Positions 34,876 through 45,789 of a stretch of DNA of 64,000 nucleotides are shown piece by piece. The notes under the pieces were generated by a model, which searched no databases, was not told the DNA's origin, and saw nothing but the letters and a program-made list of their open reading frames with translations. The number at the start of each line of letters is the position of its first letter. Positions within the stretch are counted from its first letter, which is position 1. The translations under genes and the position numbers were made by a program. Source of the DNA: Monodelphis domestica (lineage: Eukaryota; Chordata; Mammalia; Didelphimorphia; Didelphidae); NCBI RefSeq assembly GCF_027887165.1, contig NC_077234.1:246014658-246078657 (forward strand), in the 5' to 3' direction.

Positions 34876-34955
34876 AATTGCTACAGGGTGGGAGGAAGGG
34901 AGGGAATCATGTAACTATGGGAAAATACTCTAAATTAATTTTTAAAAAGAAAGAA
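34876..34955 (+). mobile_element. L1 3' terminal scrap, plus orientation
   Basis: 'ggaattgctacagggtgggaggaaggg' through 'ctaaattaatttttaaaaag' is the last ~75 bp of an L1 3' UTR in sense, directly abutting the reverse L1. The two pieces form facing copies of the same 3' end. Confidence 0.7.
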
Positions 34956-35755
34956 AACTCTAGAGAACACTGGAATAAAAGTAATTAGATCAGGTGTGAA
35001 ACAAACGCACACATATTTCACCACAACTATTCAATATTGTACTAGAAATTTTAGCTATAGCAATAAGAGAAAAAAAGTTGAAGAAATTTGAGTGGGCAAT
35101 GAGGTAATAAAGCTATTACTCATTGCAGAATACTGAGGGAATTAATTAAAAACCACATGAAGAAAAGTTGCTTAACTGTGTCACATTTCAAACTGTATTA
35201 TGAAACAACCACCATCAAAACAAGTTGATACTAAGAAATTCATGAGTGGATCAATGGAATAGATTAGGTATTCAATATGCAGTAGTATCTAGTATTTGAA
35301 AAATACAAAAATCAAAACTTTTAGAAGACAAACTCACTATTCCACAGAAACTGCTGGGAAAACTGGAAAACAATATCAAAGAAACAAGGCACAGATCATC
35401 ACCTCAATACACATACCAACATAAAGTCAAAATAGATATATGATGTAGAAATAAAGAGTGAAACCATAAACCAGAGGAGTATAGAACAATTTATCTGTCA
35501 TATCTGGATAATTTAAGAATTTATGTTCAAGCAAGACATAGAGAACATTATGACATATAAAACAGATAATTTTGACTACATTAAATTAATATGGTTTTGT
35601 ACAAACATAAACAATGGGAAATAATAAATTAGGGGTACATTTTTATAGCATTTTCTCTGACAAAGACCTCATTCCTCAAATATATAGAGAACTCAGTCAA
35701 ATTTTTAAGAATACAAAGAATTTCCCAGTTGAAAAATGATCAAAGGATTAGTGTT
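34956..35755 (+). mobile_element. Old L1 ORF2 fragment
   Basis: It starts in the reverse-transcriptase region ('agatcaggtgtgaaacaaac', 'ttcaatattgtactagaaat'), jumps near 35135 over several hundred bases, and continues through 'gaaactgctgggaaaactgg' and 'ttctctgacaaagacctcattcctcaaat' to about 'aaaatgatcaaagg'. Heavily mutated. Confidence 0.82.
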
Positions 35756-36694
35756 TAAAAAAGATAGAAATTTGTTTACAGAGAAGCTTGGGATTTAAAA
35801 TAGTGTACAATTCCCCCAAATCAATCAAGCGTGTTTTGCTTCTCCATCCAATTCTTGCACAGCTCAGTGACATTTTACTGTGCCCATTTTAGATACATGT
35901 GGAATTTGTTTAAATAGTTGTTAAATAGCACATGTAATGAGGATGTTTTAAATTAGAATGAAAAGATAAATTAGTGAGGGGGTATGTATGCAGTGACACA
36001 TGATTGACCTTAAATATTTCCTAGCCCTATATTCTTTTTTAAAATTATATTTTTCTGGCATCTCCCATTCCCACAATAAACTAGCGACTCACAATATTGG
36101 CTAGCCATTCTTTTCATTAAGATGGGATCAATATGAGTGTGAATAATTGGTAAAAATCCTCTTTGTTTAAAGATTATTTGGCAAGATTTTATTTGGCAAG
36201 CCATTTAATATTAGTGATGCCAAGAAAACAACAGAATTTTACCTTATTTTTCTTTTGGGATACCATGAATTTCTCTAGTTACATTTTGTTTTAGCATAAG
36301 TATTGATGCCATCTTCAAATAATAAGAAATAGAAATTTGCTTATTAAAATATATTCAAATCAACTTCAAATTGAAATGTTGACATTAAGGAAATAGAAAC
36401 AAAATATATGCCTAGAGCCCAGTCCAATATTTTTATCTTGAATTTGATGCGCTTTCTTACTACTGGATATTGCTCTTTTTGCTCTTAGTTTTCACTTTAC
36501 TTTAAAGTGTAACTCTAATTCTGATCATTGCTGTTCACTTCTTACTCAAATTGTCCATTTTGAAGAGATAGCAGATATACTCATCTATTCAGGGTTAATT
36601 GTTCTGTAAAAAAAAAAAATAACACCTGATACTTCTGTATCCCTTCCTTGACTTTTCTCTGTATCTTTCTATCTGGCTCTTTTTTCTATCATTC
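35756..36694. other. Unclassified
   Basis: No gene or named repeat is recognised. An A-run lies at about 36609-36620. Confidence 0.4.
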
Positions 36695-36870
36695 TTGATA
36701 GAGTGGAACCTTGACCCATGAGTCTAATTAGTTCCATGGCCAAGCTCGTAACTCAATTTGATTGTGTGTCAAATCAAATTTCCTCATTTAAATTAATAGA
36801 AATGCAATCAATTCATTCCAGCCCCAAAAAACACATTAATTTTTGTTTCATATACTTTAAATATGAAAAT
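36695..36870 (+). mobile_element. Possible DNA-transposon relic
   Basis: The segment 'aaccttgacccatgag..gttccatggccaagctcgtaactca..gtgtgtcaaatcaaatttcctc' resembles terminal sequence of old mammalian DNA transposons by pattern only. No inverted repeats or transposase were delimited. Confidence 0.3.
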
Positions 36871-37359
36871 GTACTTTATAAATAGCAAATGGATATATTT
36901 ATAGACAATAAGAAAGAATGTAAAGAAATAAACTTGCTTATGAAATGTTATTTAGCTTCAAGATCAGGCAAAGATGCTGGGGGAGAAGGTTTTCATTTCA
37001 TGAGCTATTGCTTAACATAACTTACTCTCTACACATGTAAGGCTACATTTAATTGCAAAATTGACTTTAGCATTACTTATGACATATAACTTTATTGCTT
37101 AACTTAATTGCTATTTTTATTTTACTTATTATGATCATTTTCTTCAATGAATTTTGGCTGTTTTGCCATACTTTCCTCAATTTCACTTAGAGACTATTTC
37201 AACAAAACCCTTTCAATGGAAGTTTGTTTCTTCCTCGTTTTCAGAATGTTGAAATAAATGCCATTACACAGCTCCAACGTGGGACCTATGCTACTTTTTC
37301 TGGGTCTGTCTTTTCAATAAACTTTGATCCCCCCCATTTTAAAAATCAATAATTTGCAT
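36871..37359. other. Unclassified AT-rich DNA
   Basis: No gene or named repeat is recognised. Confidence 0.4.
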
Positions 37360-37590
37360 AGATCCTATCAAAAAGGAATGTTGTATTTGGTCAAATGCTT
37401 TTTATTCATTTATTGAGATGATTAGGTGGTTATTGACATCTTGCTTATTATGTAGTTGATTACATTCTTTTTTAAAAAATATTTAACTGTCCCTGCTATC
37501 TTGATTTAAATTAAACTTAGTCCATTAGTTATGTTTTTTGAATAATTTCCTTTAGTCTCTATCAGGATAATATTTTAAATTAATTCTCAT
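37360..37590 (-). mobile_element. Old L1 ORF2 fragment, reverse
   Basis: It aligns by eye with the young L1 around 10300-10440: 'ttgtatttggtcaaatgcttttt', 'tattgagatgattaggtgg', 'cttgcttattatgtagttgatta'. This corresponds to the RT region before the FADD site. Confidence 0.65.
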
Positions 37591-37854
37591 TAAAGGTATT
37601 AGTTCAAGTTTGTTTGTTTTTTTACTTACTTGACTTTAATGTAACACAACACATACTCTTCTACTCCAGGTTTTTTCTTTTTCTACTTCATCAAATATCT
37701 CCCTAGCTTTGGAGGTTTTTTTAAACTAATTAATTTCTTTTTCATTCTTTTATTTCATTATCTAATTCTTTCTTTCTTTCCCCTTTGTTTTCTTTTCTCA
37801 CATTTAGTGGTAAGTTCAAAAAGCCCACTACTCATTTATCTCATTATTTTTTTC

Positions 37855-38780
37855 TTTTAATGGATTTAATTTTTTATAATTTAATTTTCCCCAGTGACAT
37901 GTAAAAAGTTTCCAACACTCGAAAGAATTTTGAGTTTTTAATTTTCTCCCTCACTTCTTCCTCTTCTCTGCTAAGATGATAAGCAATCTGGTATAAATTT
38001 TACATGTACTAACATGTAATTTTTTTCCATATTGATTCCTTAGAAAAAGGAAACAAACAAAAGAAATAATGTTTAAAATGTTTCCTTTGGTTCTTTTGAC
38101 TTTATTTCATTGTTTCTTGATTTCTCATTTTCCCAATTTTAAGACATGATTTTCTTGAGTGAACTTTCATACCTCTGCTTATTTTATTGTTCCTTAATTG
38201 TTCTGTTTTCTCTATGAAATTATACTTTCCTAAAGAACCTCCTCTCTCTGTTCTAATCAATTTTTACATCTTTGCCTTTGGATACCTTTCCCCATTGTAT
38301 TTTTTCCTTTTGACTCCCTTTTTGAAGTGCCATTAAAATAATTGAAAATAATCCAGTTGCCCAAATCACGGGGTCTGGTTCTATCCTTAGCCCTTGTCAT
38401 CATCATTTCATCTCAATTCCATGTGTTTCTTCCCCTCTGTATCCCATGACTCCCCAGAAGTCACTTTCCCCCTTTTCCTGAGATAAAATGTTACTAATAA
38501 AAGAACCACATTCCCAAAGGAAATGGCTTCCTATCTCCTAGATTTGGCTTACCCTAAGTTCCCCAACTCCATTCACTGACAACTACCTCTGGTTCCCTGG
38601 GAATGTTCTTTAGTGGTATCTCCTCCCTTTTGATTTGAGACTTATCCTTTAATTCTTCCTTTTTTATCCATGTTGTTTTCCTCTTCTTCACATTACTTTT
38701 CTTTTTCCCTTCATTAATCATTTGTGGGTTTGATGTGAGTGGAATAAAACCTTCCCGCTGTATGACCCCTTCTTTTCTGC
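37855..38780 (-). mobile_element. Old LINE 3' UTR and flanking LINE-like DNA, reverse
   Basis: 37855-38060 matches the same old L1 3' UTR type as 7845-7969 ('ttccccagtgacatgtaaaaag', 'attttgagtttttaattttctccctc', 'gataagcaatctggtataaattttacatgt'). The T/C-rich DNA that follows looks like decayed L1 ORF1/5' sequence but is less certain. Confidence 0.45.
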
Positions 38781-40029
38781 AGTTTCATCCCACAAAATAA
38801 CATGATTAACAAGTATAGGGTTGTAGAATTTGAAGCGTTTCAGGACTACTTCTATATCATCACATCTATTTCTTAAATTTCATTTTCATCTCTATCCCTT
38901 GTTATCAATGTGTTTATATTAATGCTTTTCCAATATGTCTATATTAATAATCCCTTTGTTTTAGTTTTGTGTTATTTCCTGGTAAATCTTTATTTTTTTG
39001 GCTGGCAAACTCCCAAAATGGAAACATTTATTTCATTAATTATCCTTTCCTTATTATTTGTATTTGTTCATCTTAATTCTTTTCTTGTTTCATTTCTCAT
39101 AGGGTAGAGGTCGCAAGTAAAATATTCTACTCATATCAGGATTGTGTTTTTTTCTGTTATTATGGGTATAACTCAAATGCTTTTCTTTTATTGAATGCCC
39201 AGCTTTTTTTTTTTTTTTGCAAATATTACTCAGTTCATCTTGTGAGTTAGTAAGTAAGAGAATGTAAAAAAAGTGAGCCTAATCCCTCTAATTAGAATCT
39301 GAACTGAACCCAGCATCAAATGAATGCCTGAATATAGAACAGAGTTTAATGCCACACTATAGTCTCTGGAACACCAAGCTACTTAATGAATCAAGTAGCT
39401 ACTAAATGTGTACTTGTTAATGAATTAGTTTAATGAAAAAAATGACATCTGTCAAATGGAAGATTAAGGAGTTTTAATCACTGAATAAATGTTTATCAGA
39501 TAAAATACTAGTTTCGATCTTTAGCGTACTGGTATTGGTACAATAATTACTGTGGCAACTGTGCTCCCTAGGCTTAGACGTCTGATTTTTTAAGGAGTAT
39601 TTGCAACTCAATCCTTTTTTTTCTCAGCTTTCTCTTAGATATAACAAAAACTTGCATCCTAAGCTTACATTGACTGTTCCTGCCTGACTGCACCATTTTT
39701 ACAATCCTTGTATTACAAAGGGATTGGCCATCCTTTTTCTCCCTTTTCTTTTTCTATCCCTTTCCATCTAAGCACAAAAAGCTCTTAAGAAGAAGGCTTA
39801 AGTGGAGCTCAAGAGCTCATAAAAGAAGACTGTGAAAACTTTTTTATTCTCCAAGCCCCAGCAAGCATGAAGTCACTACCAATTTTTTTCTTTTTTTTTA
39901 GAGTAGTGGATTAATTTAAAACACAAAATACTGATTATTACAGTCAAATAAAAGCTTACCTGCTTCCATTCATTTCATTTTTAAACTTCCCGTCCTTTTA
40001 TATCTCACTATCCTCTAAGTTATTATTCT
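38781..40029. other. Unclassified
   Basis: No gene seen. T-runs occur at about 39206-39219 and 39882-39900. The open frame at 38910-39107 (+) is hydrophobic low complexity. Confidence 0.4.
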
Positions 40030-40290
40030 AGGTGGTGCAGTGGACATAACATTGGAACTGCAGTCAATAAGTTGTCAATTCAAATTTTGACCTCAAATGC
40101 TTAAGTAACTATGTAGCCCTGGCAAGTAACTAAACCTCTGATTGTCTATAATTTATCATCTATAAAATGAGGATGATGATAACACTTTCCTATCCAGTTG
40201 TTCTGAGGTACCTATGAGATAATAATAATGGCAAAACATTTAGTATGGTGCTGACACGTAGTAATTGTTAATAAATATATTATTATTGGT
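40030..40290 (+). mobile_element. CORE-SINE (Mar-1 type), near full length
   Basis: The tRNA-like head 'aggtggtgcagtggacataa' is followed by 'tcaattcaaattttgacctcaaatg', the CORE ('ctataaaatgaggatgatga', 'gttgttctgaggtacctatgagata') and the tail 'gtatggtgctgacacgtagtaattgttaataaat', ending in ATT repeats. Confidence 0.9.
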
Positions 40291-40324
40291 GGTGGGGATG
40301 ATGATAATGATCCCTGTTATTCTT

Positions 40325-40600
40325 CCCACATAGCATTTCTTCTCCCAACTCTCTGGCATCAATTTCTGTCTTCCAAGCCTAGAATATTATCCCTCCCCAC
40401 CTTTTCCTATTAGCTTTCCTGGCTTCCTTCCAGACTCAGTCAAATTCTATCTTCTCCAAGAGACCCTTTCTAGTATCCCTTCTCTATCTCTTAGGCTATT
40501 TGCCTTCCCTTTGAAATTCCCTCTGATTTAGATAATTATCTCTTCTTTGTAGCATTGCACTTAGCACAGTGGGTGGTATAGTAATACTGTTTTCATAAAG
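40325..40600 (+). mobile_element. L2-type LINE fragment
   Basis: The L2 3' region is recognisable: 'gaatattatccctccccacc', 'ggcttccttccagactcagtcaa', 'caagagaccctttctagtatcc', 'ctttgaaattccctctgattta', 'gcattgcacttagcacagtggg'. Confidence 0.75.
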
Positions 40601-41534
40601 TTTAAAAATAATCAAATTTTAATTATTCTGTTCATGGTTACCTGAGCTATTTCATTCTTTCTTTTTCTTATCTTTTAACTTGCCTCATTCTTTTCCTAAT
40701 TTCCCCCTCTACACCATATTTGCCCTCTTCTTACTTGTATGTTTAATCACATTTCTAGATAAAAAATATAAAATGATGATTTAACTTGAGGTAGGAAATT
40801 GTGCTACCTAACGGTGCTGACTTAAAATTTTGTTGAAGGAAAAATTTGATTCTTTTATAAGTGAGAATTATTGAATTTAATTTATTTTTATTATATCAGT
40901 AATCTGAACAGTTTGGGTCAAAACCACACATACACACATCCTGCTAGATAATAACATGGGTAATGTACAAGAACTGTAAAGCAGGATACCTTAAACACGG
41001 TGGAAAGAAGAAAATAGCCATTCATGGATATTCTCTCCTGAAATGAAAATATAATAGGAGTTTCTTCCCTTAAGCAATTACCCTTGATGACCTCTCCCAC
41101 TGGTATCAGACCCATGTCCCAGGCTTGTTTGTTCGTCCAGTGCTGACTATCTTTACAGATGTTTTGGATAAACAATGAGAGTAATAGGGAAAGAAATACA
41201 TGCTTTTCTGGGCTATATCATTATATTCACTAATTTCCCTAAAAAACCTGCATTTACCTCAAATACCAAAATTCCCCAGTATGTCTTTGATTTCTATTCT
41301 ACAATGAAAATTAATTATTTTTCATGGATTGTTATCAATGTCTTCTCAGGAATTAATATATTCACCTCCAATGCTGCTAATATTTAGTATATAATTAGGA
41401 GGCTGGATGCTGGAGATAATCCATTAGAAAAATATAAGGTCATGGATTTCAAGCTGGAAGGATCTTCAGTCTATCCATAAACACTTACGGACACATGTCA
41501 CAATAGGAGTTAGCAAGGTTTCAGTAAGTTGGTG
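40601..41534. other. Unclassified
   Basis: No gene is recognised. A fragment near 41445-41475 ('ggatttcaagctggaaggatct') may be a scrap of a reverse MIR. Confidence 0.4.
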
Positions 41535-42850
41535 AGTCAGGAAAAATTTATTAAGTGCCCAACAATGAGTTAAGCACAGGAAATACAAAAAGAAGCAAAA
41601 GAGAGTTCATTCCTCTCAAGGAGCTTACAGTCTAATGAGGAGACAACATGAAAGACTATACAAATCTAGTTATATACTGATAAAAGGTAAATAATTAATA
41701 GAGGGAAGGCATTTGGATTGAAGAGTTTTCTCTTAAATATATTTTAATTGGGATCTAAGGGAAACCAATGAGGTTAGTAGGCAATAGAGGAAGGAAAGTG
41801 TTACAGGCATAGAGGATATATAGAAAAAATCCCTATCGTTAAAAAACAGTGTCATTTTTGTGAATGACCAAAATGCCAGGGTCACTAGATGAGAGAGTTC
41901 TTACCATAGAATAATGTATAAGAAGTCTGGATTATGTTATGAAGGATTTTTAAAATGCCAAGCAGAAAATTTTATGTTGGTCATTAGAGTTTATTGAGTA
42001 GAGAAGTAAAATGATTAAACCTGTACTTTAATAAAATCATCTTAGTGGTTCAATAAAGGATGAATTGGAGCAGTAAGAAAATTGAGGCAGGCAGAACCAT
42101 TAGCAGATTATTACAATAGTTTGGTAGAAAAGTGGAAACAGTCTGCACTAGAGCTGTAACACCGCCAGAGGAGAGAGAAGAAGGCGTCTGAGAAATATGG
42201 CAAGGGGTAATATAGAGGTTTGTGCAACAGATTAGAAATGGTGCAGATAGACGGGGTCAGCTAGAGTGAGGAATCAAGGATAACTACTAGGTGATGAGTC
42301 TAAAGTCCTAGCAAGATGGCGCTACCTCTGAGCATAATAAGGAGGGAAGGAGTGTGGAAGATTATAGGAGAAAGATAGCAATTTACATTTTGAACATATT
42401 GAGTTTAGGATGTCTTCTGGAGTCCTTTTTGAGATATCTGAAAAGTAGTTGGAGATGGTTGACTGGAGATGAGCAGAGAAATTAGGTCAGAATAGAAACA
42501 TGTAAATAGGGTAAGTATAGAAGAGATCATTAAATCCATGAAAGCTGATGAGATCGCCAAGAGCATCGGTATGGAGGGAGAAGAGAAAAGGGTATGGGGC
42601 CAATGACTACAGCTAGAACACTGTGGATGTAGAAGAACATCCCACAAAGGAGAAGACTGAGGAGAGACCATCAAATGGGTATGGAGAGACCCAAGAAAAA
42701 GTGGTCTGGAAACCTAGAGAGCAGAGAAGAACAAGGAGGAGAAATGTCAAAGGCTGCAGAGATATCAAAGAGAATGAGAAATGAGCAAAGGGTGTTAGAT
42801 GTGGCATCTAAGACATCATGAATAACTTTGGAAAAAGACGTCTCAATGGA
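41535..42850 (-). mobile_element. Long L2 LINE, about 1.3 kb, reverse orientation
   Basis: On plus the reverse L2 order is continuous: 'aaatttattaagtgcccaa', 'caaggagcttacagtctaatgag', 'ggatgaattggagcagtaag', 'caggcagaaccattagcag', 'ttgaacatattgagtttagg', 'gatgagatcgccaagagcat', 'gtcaaaggctgcagagatatc'. On minus the broken frames still spell reverse-transcriptase-like words, notably an ISAAFD motif (in 42671-42970) typical of L2 ORF2. It reaches the native 3' end. Dead. Confidence 0.85.
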
Positions 42851-42933
42851 AAGATAAGGTAAAATGTAAATAGTCACAAAGAAAGTGGGAGGAAAGATGA
42901 ACATATATAAATACAGATGATAAAAACATGTGT

Positions 42934-42953
42934 ATATATATATATATATATAA
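42934..42953. repeat. Short (TA)n microsatellite
   Basis: About nine TA units in a TA/TG-rich setting. Confidence 0.85.
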
Positions 42954-43049
42954 ACTGTATATTTCAGCATATTTATGTGTATATATTATGCATATAGGCA
43001 TCATTGTTTGCTTGTTGCTTTCCTTGGGAGGTGCTCCTTGGGGATAGGT

Positions 43050-43158
43050 GCTTATATTCTAATGCTTTTGCCCCTTATTATATCCCAAATGCTTACCATG
43101 GGACCTCACACATAAAAGGAGATTGATAAATGCTTGGTGGTTGATTGATTGATAAATA
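43050..43158 (+). mobile_element. L2-type LINE 3' end
   Basis: 'tgcttttgccccttattatatcccaaatgcttaccatgggacct' and 'ttgataaatgcttggtggttgattgattg' form a typical L2 3' terminus with a TGAT tail. Confidence 0.7.
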
Positions 43159-43159
43159 G

Positions 43160-43172
43160 TATAGATGAAAGT
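43160..43172. repeat. Target-site duplication of RTE-tailed element, left
   Basis: TATAGATGAAAGT, repeated with one mismatch at 43742-43754 (TATAGATAAAAGT). Confidence 0.7.
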
Positions 43173-43741
43173 GGGGTATATGGGGTGCTCAGGGAGGGGT
43201 AGTATCTCTGGTATGGAGGGCTTGTCGTGCCCTCCTAGGGCAGCTCTCCAGCCTCTGACCTCCACCTCTGACACCCAGCTCTCACTTGTGGCTCCCAGTA
43301 GCTGCTAGCATGCGGCAGTGGCCACACTCACGGCAAGGGCTTCGACAGGCCGGCTAAACCTTGTGAGGGGAGCCATCGTGTCGTCGACCCCTGGTGAACC
43401 AGGGCTTTGCTCACCCAGCATGTGAAGACTGCTTTGGCGGAACAGGCGGAAGAAACCAATAAGAAGGTTCAACGGCTGAGAGGGTGACGCAGCAAAGCAC
43501 TGTGGAGTGCTCAGTGTGTTGGAGCACAAAGGACAACACAGCCATCCAATGCAGCTGAGGAAGTCTCCAGGTGTAACGATTTTTTGTGCCACTGGACCGA
43601 GGCTTCCAATGCCAAGAGAGTGAGACTGCCTCTGTGCATCGGCTTTTCCACTTAAATCTTCATGCACAAGTATCTTTGTGCACAAAAACGCACAAAGACA
43701 ATCATCATCCTTGGTTACCAAGAGACTACTACTACTACTAC
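43173..43741 (+). mobile_element. GC/CpG-rich retroposon with (ACT)n tail (RTE-type or RTE-mobilised SINE)
   Basis: 569 bp, much richer in GC and CpG than its surroundings, ending in about six ACT units (43725-43741) and flanked by a 13-bp target-site duplication with one mismatch, so plus is the sense strand. The end 'cgcacaaagacaatcatcatcc..ggttaccaagag' plus (ACT)n resembles tails I associate with marsupial RTE-family elements. I see no long sense reading frame, which favours a non-autonomous element. The antisense strand is open for 138 codons (43305-43721), which I treat as chance. Family name uncertain. Confidence 0.6.
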
Positions 43742-43794
43742 TATAGATAAAAGTCCAAGATAATTCAGTTTGCTGTCCTTAATACAAAGCTGTC

Positions 43795-43840
43795 AAGAAT
43801 AAGGCTGGGTAACCTTAAACAAATTCCAGGAAAATAACAG

Positions 43841-43904
<64 letters not shown>

Positions 43905-44030
43905 CTAGTCTGTTTCAGCTACTCTCAAATTTAAAATGAGGATGATAAAAGCACTTCCCAAGGTTGTTCTGGGGATCAGATGACATCATAGTTGTAAAGC
44001 ATTTAAAACAGTGCCTGGTACATAATAGGT
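43795..44030 (+). mobile_element. CORE-SINE interrupted by (AT)30
   Basis: SINE parts on both sides of the AT tract fit one copy: left 'ggctgggtaaccttaaacaaattcc', right 'tttcagctactctcaaatttaaaatgaggatgataa', 'aaggttgttctggggatcaga', 'ttgtaaagcatttaaaacagtgcctggtacataatagg'. Confidence 0.75.
43843..43902. repeat. (AT)30 microsatellite
   Basis: Sixty bases of perfect AT repeat inside a CORE-SINE. Likely length-polymorphic. Confidence 0.97.
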
Positions 44031-44265
44031 TTTTTTGTTCAGTTGTTTCATTTGTGTCTGACTCTTTGTGACCCTCTTTGGAGTTTTCTTGGCAAGGATA
44101 TCGTCATGGCTTTCCATTTCCTTTTTTACCGTTAAGGACACGTCCCAAATATGGTGATGAGACGTGCCCAAGGTCCCACCCGGTACCCATCTGGGACCAT
44201 AGAATTCAGGAAGAGGAAGGTCCTCCTGATGCAGGCCCAGTGTTCTATCCACTCATAGAGAGTGT
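44031..44265 (-). mobile_element. RTE/BovB-tailed CORE-SINE (Ther-2 type), reverse
   Basis: On plus: 'ttgttcagttgtttcatttgtgtctgactctttgtgaccctc' is the complement of an RTE/BovB-type tail, followed by 'gttttcttggcaaggatat', 'ggctttccatttcctt', the CORE in reverse, and 'ggaggaag..tgttctatccact', the complement of the tRNA-like head. The name Ther-2 is from memory of the family layout. Confidence 0.82.
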
Positions 44266-44304
44266 AGGTTGCATTCTTTTCTTATGTCATCGTTTCCTCA
44301 GATT

Positions 44305-44400
44305 ACACATTTTAATCCTTGTTTCCTGATATTTTGTGATCCATGTTCTCTCCCCTCCTTCCTTTCCCTCCTCCAGAGGGCAGGTGAGATCATATTGGTT
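44305..44400 (-). mobile_element. Old L1 3' UTR scrap, reverse
   Basis: 'tttcctgatattttgtgatccatgttctctcccctcc' and 'ccagagggcaggtgagatcatattgg' match the old L1 3' UTR type at 7845-7969. Confidence 0.5.
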
Positions 44401-44636
44401 TCACACATATTCTGGTGGGTCTTCCTTATCCTCGCCTGAGGAACACCTTGGATGCACCACTGGAGGCCATGTAACTCCCAATGGGATGATCCCAATCCGG
44501 TGGAGGGCTGAGGGAAGACCCCATTCCCAGGATGACCAAGTGGCGGGGCAAAGAAAATAAGCCTCATGGTGGTCCCTGCTGTACCAGAGCACACCTTCTC
44601 TTTGTAATTGGAATACCAGCAAGAAAATGACTAATG

Positions 44637-45481
44637 ATGGCACCTTCTGGAAGAAAATATTGGAGGGAAATGTGGGACACCAGCACTAGAAGCGTAGGTG
44701 AGCTGGGGATAACACTTTGACAAAGAAGAAAAGAGAGATCTCGGGTCTTCTGAGGAAGGCAACAACAGAAGGAGGAAATACAGTAATTGGAAAGCATTGG
44801 GGGGAAAGCCTTTTACAGTCATTACATATGGAGCAGTAGAAGAAAATAGGGAGGGGGACGAAATACAGAATATGTTGGAAAAATTTGGTGATGACATTAA
44901 AAAGGCTCTTCTTGCAAAGAGGAAAAGATTGGACATTTATACTAAAACTCGTCTTCAAAATAGTCATCAGAAAATTGAGCCTATTTAGAAAACACAACAG
45001 GAACAGAAGCGAAAATTCAACAATGAATATTCTTTAAAATCCCTGACATTATTTCAGCAGTATGATGTGGATGTTCAGAAAGTTAAGAAACAGAAAGAAA
45101 AACCAACTAATAACAGTGAAGGGTTTTTGAACCAAAAGAGGATAGTCTAGAGCATATATTGTATATTCGTTCTAAAGCAGATCAATAAAAAGGCAAGGCA
45201 ATGGGGATTGATAGACTTGCCTAGGATCACACAGCTAGGAAATGTGTGGGGCCAGATTTGAGCCAAGGACCTTCCCTGTCTGGGCCTGGCTCTCGATCCA
45301 CCTGAGTGACCTGGCTGCCCCAAATATGAAAAATACTAAAAGAATGTGGAAAACTTGGAGTGGAATCATGAAAGCCTTCTTAAAAGGGCACAGAATAAAC
45401 TTACAAAAGAAAATAATGAGGGACATACAGCAGGAAGAAGTGGTCATTATTCTAAAATCTTTTCTATCCATGTCATTCTGA
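44637..45481 (+). pseudogene. SYCP3: SYCP3 processed pseudogene (SINE-interrupted)
   Basis: SYCP3 is a coiled-coil protein of the meiotic synaptonemal complex axis. The translation keeps recognisable SYCP3 blocks in order: MAPSGRKY at the start (ATG 44637), [33 protein letters not shown] followed by [21 protein letters not shown]-stop-KTQQEQKRKFN, LTLFQQYDVDVQKVK, then after a SINE YEKY..KNVENLEWNHESLLK and the C-terminus LQKKIMRDIQQEE..KSFLSMSF with its stop at 45479-45481. It has in-frame stops (first near 44714 and 44988), frameshifts, a loss in the middle and no introns, so it is a dead retrocopy. The 3' UTR probably continues to about 45700. The identification rests on remembered family sequence but several long blocks agree. 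Confidence 0.87.
45190..45321 (-). mobile_element. tRNA-derived SINE (opossum SINE1-like) inside SYCP3 pseudogene
   Basis: On plus: 'ggcaaggcaatggggattgatagacttgcctaggatcacacagctagg', 'agatttgagcc' (B-box complement) and 'tgggcctggctctcgatccac..ctggctgcccc'. Same family as 46633-46834, lacking the SINE 3' tail. It separates the middle and C-terminal parts of the pseudogene. Confidence 0.82.
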
Positions 45482-45789
45482 TGGCTCTTGCAAGAAAACA
45501 ATTGTATCTAAGTACATGGTAAAATGACAACTATTAGCTGGAGGAAATGCAAATATTTGTTGTGGCTTAAGAAAGCTAATTTAATGATTTTCTGCTGTTG
45601 CATAGCCATAGGTTGTCTAGCAGTGCAAGACGTCTTTGTTTCATATTTACTAAAATAGTTATATGGAAAGTAAATAGCCAATTAAAATGTACAATCTTTC
45701 CAGTTCTTTGGTATGAATGGATTCCACCCCCACCCATGTTAGCAGTTAAAATCTAATGGCTTCTAGCAACAAAGATTTAATTTGGAGGC
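45482..45789. other. Probable SYCP3 retrocopy 3' UTR and flank
   Basis: No other feature seen. An ATTAAA word near 45682 could be the ancestral polyadenylation signal. No clear poly(A) remains. Confidence 0.35.

Noticed and set aside
34145..34955. Twin-primed (inverted) single L1 insertion
   Set aside because: The reverse and sense parts overlap in L1 coordinates at the 3' end, which twin priming does not produce.
42405..42970. Minus-strand open frames as host genes
   Set aside because: They are fragments of the decayed L2 reverse-transcriptase region.
43305..43721. 138-codon minus-strand frame as a real gene
   Set aside because: It lies antisense within a retroposon with a target-site duplication and an (ACT)n tail; openness follows from GC-rich composition.
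44636..45484. Functional SYCP3-like gene
   Set aside because: In-frame stops, frameshifts, a SINE insertion and lack of introns show it is a dead retrocopy.
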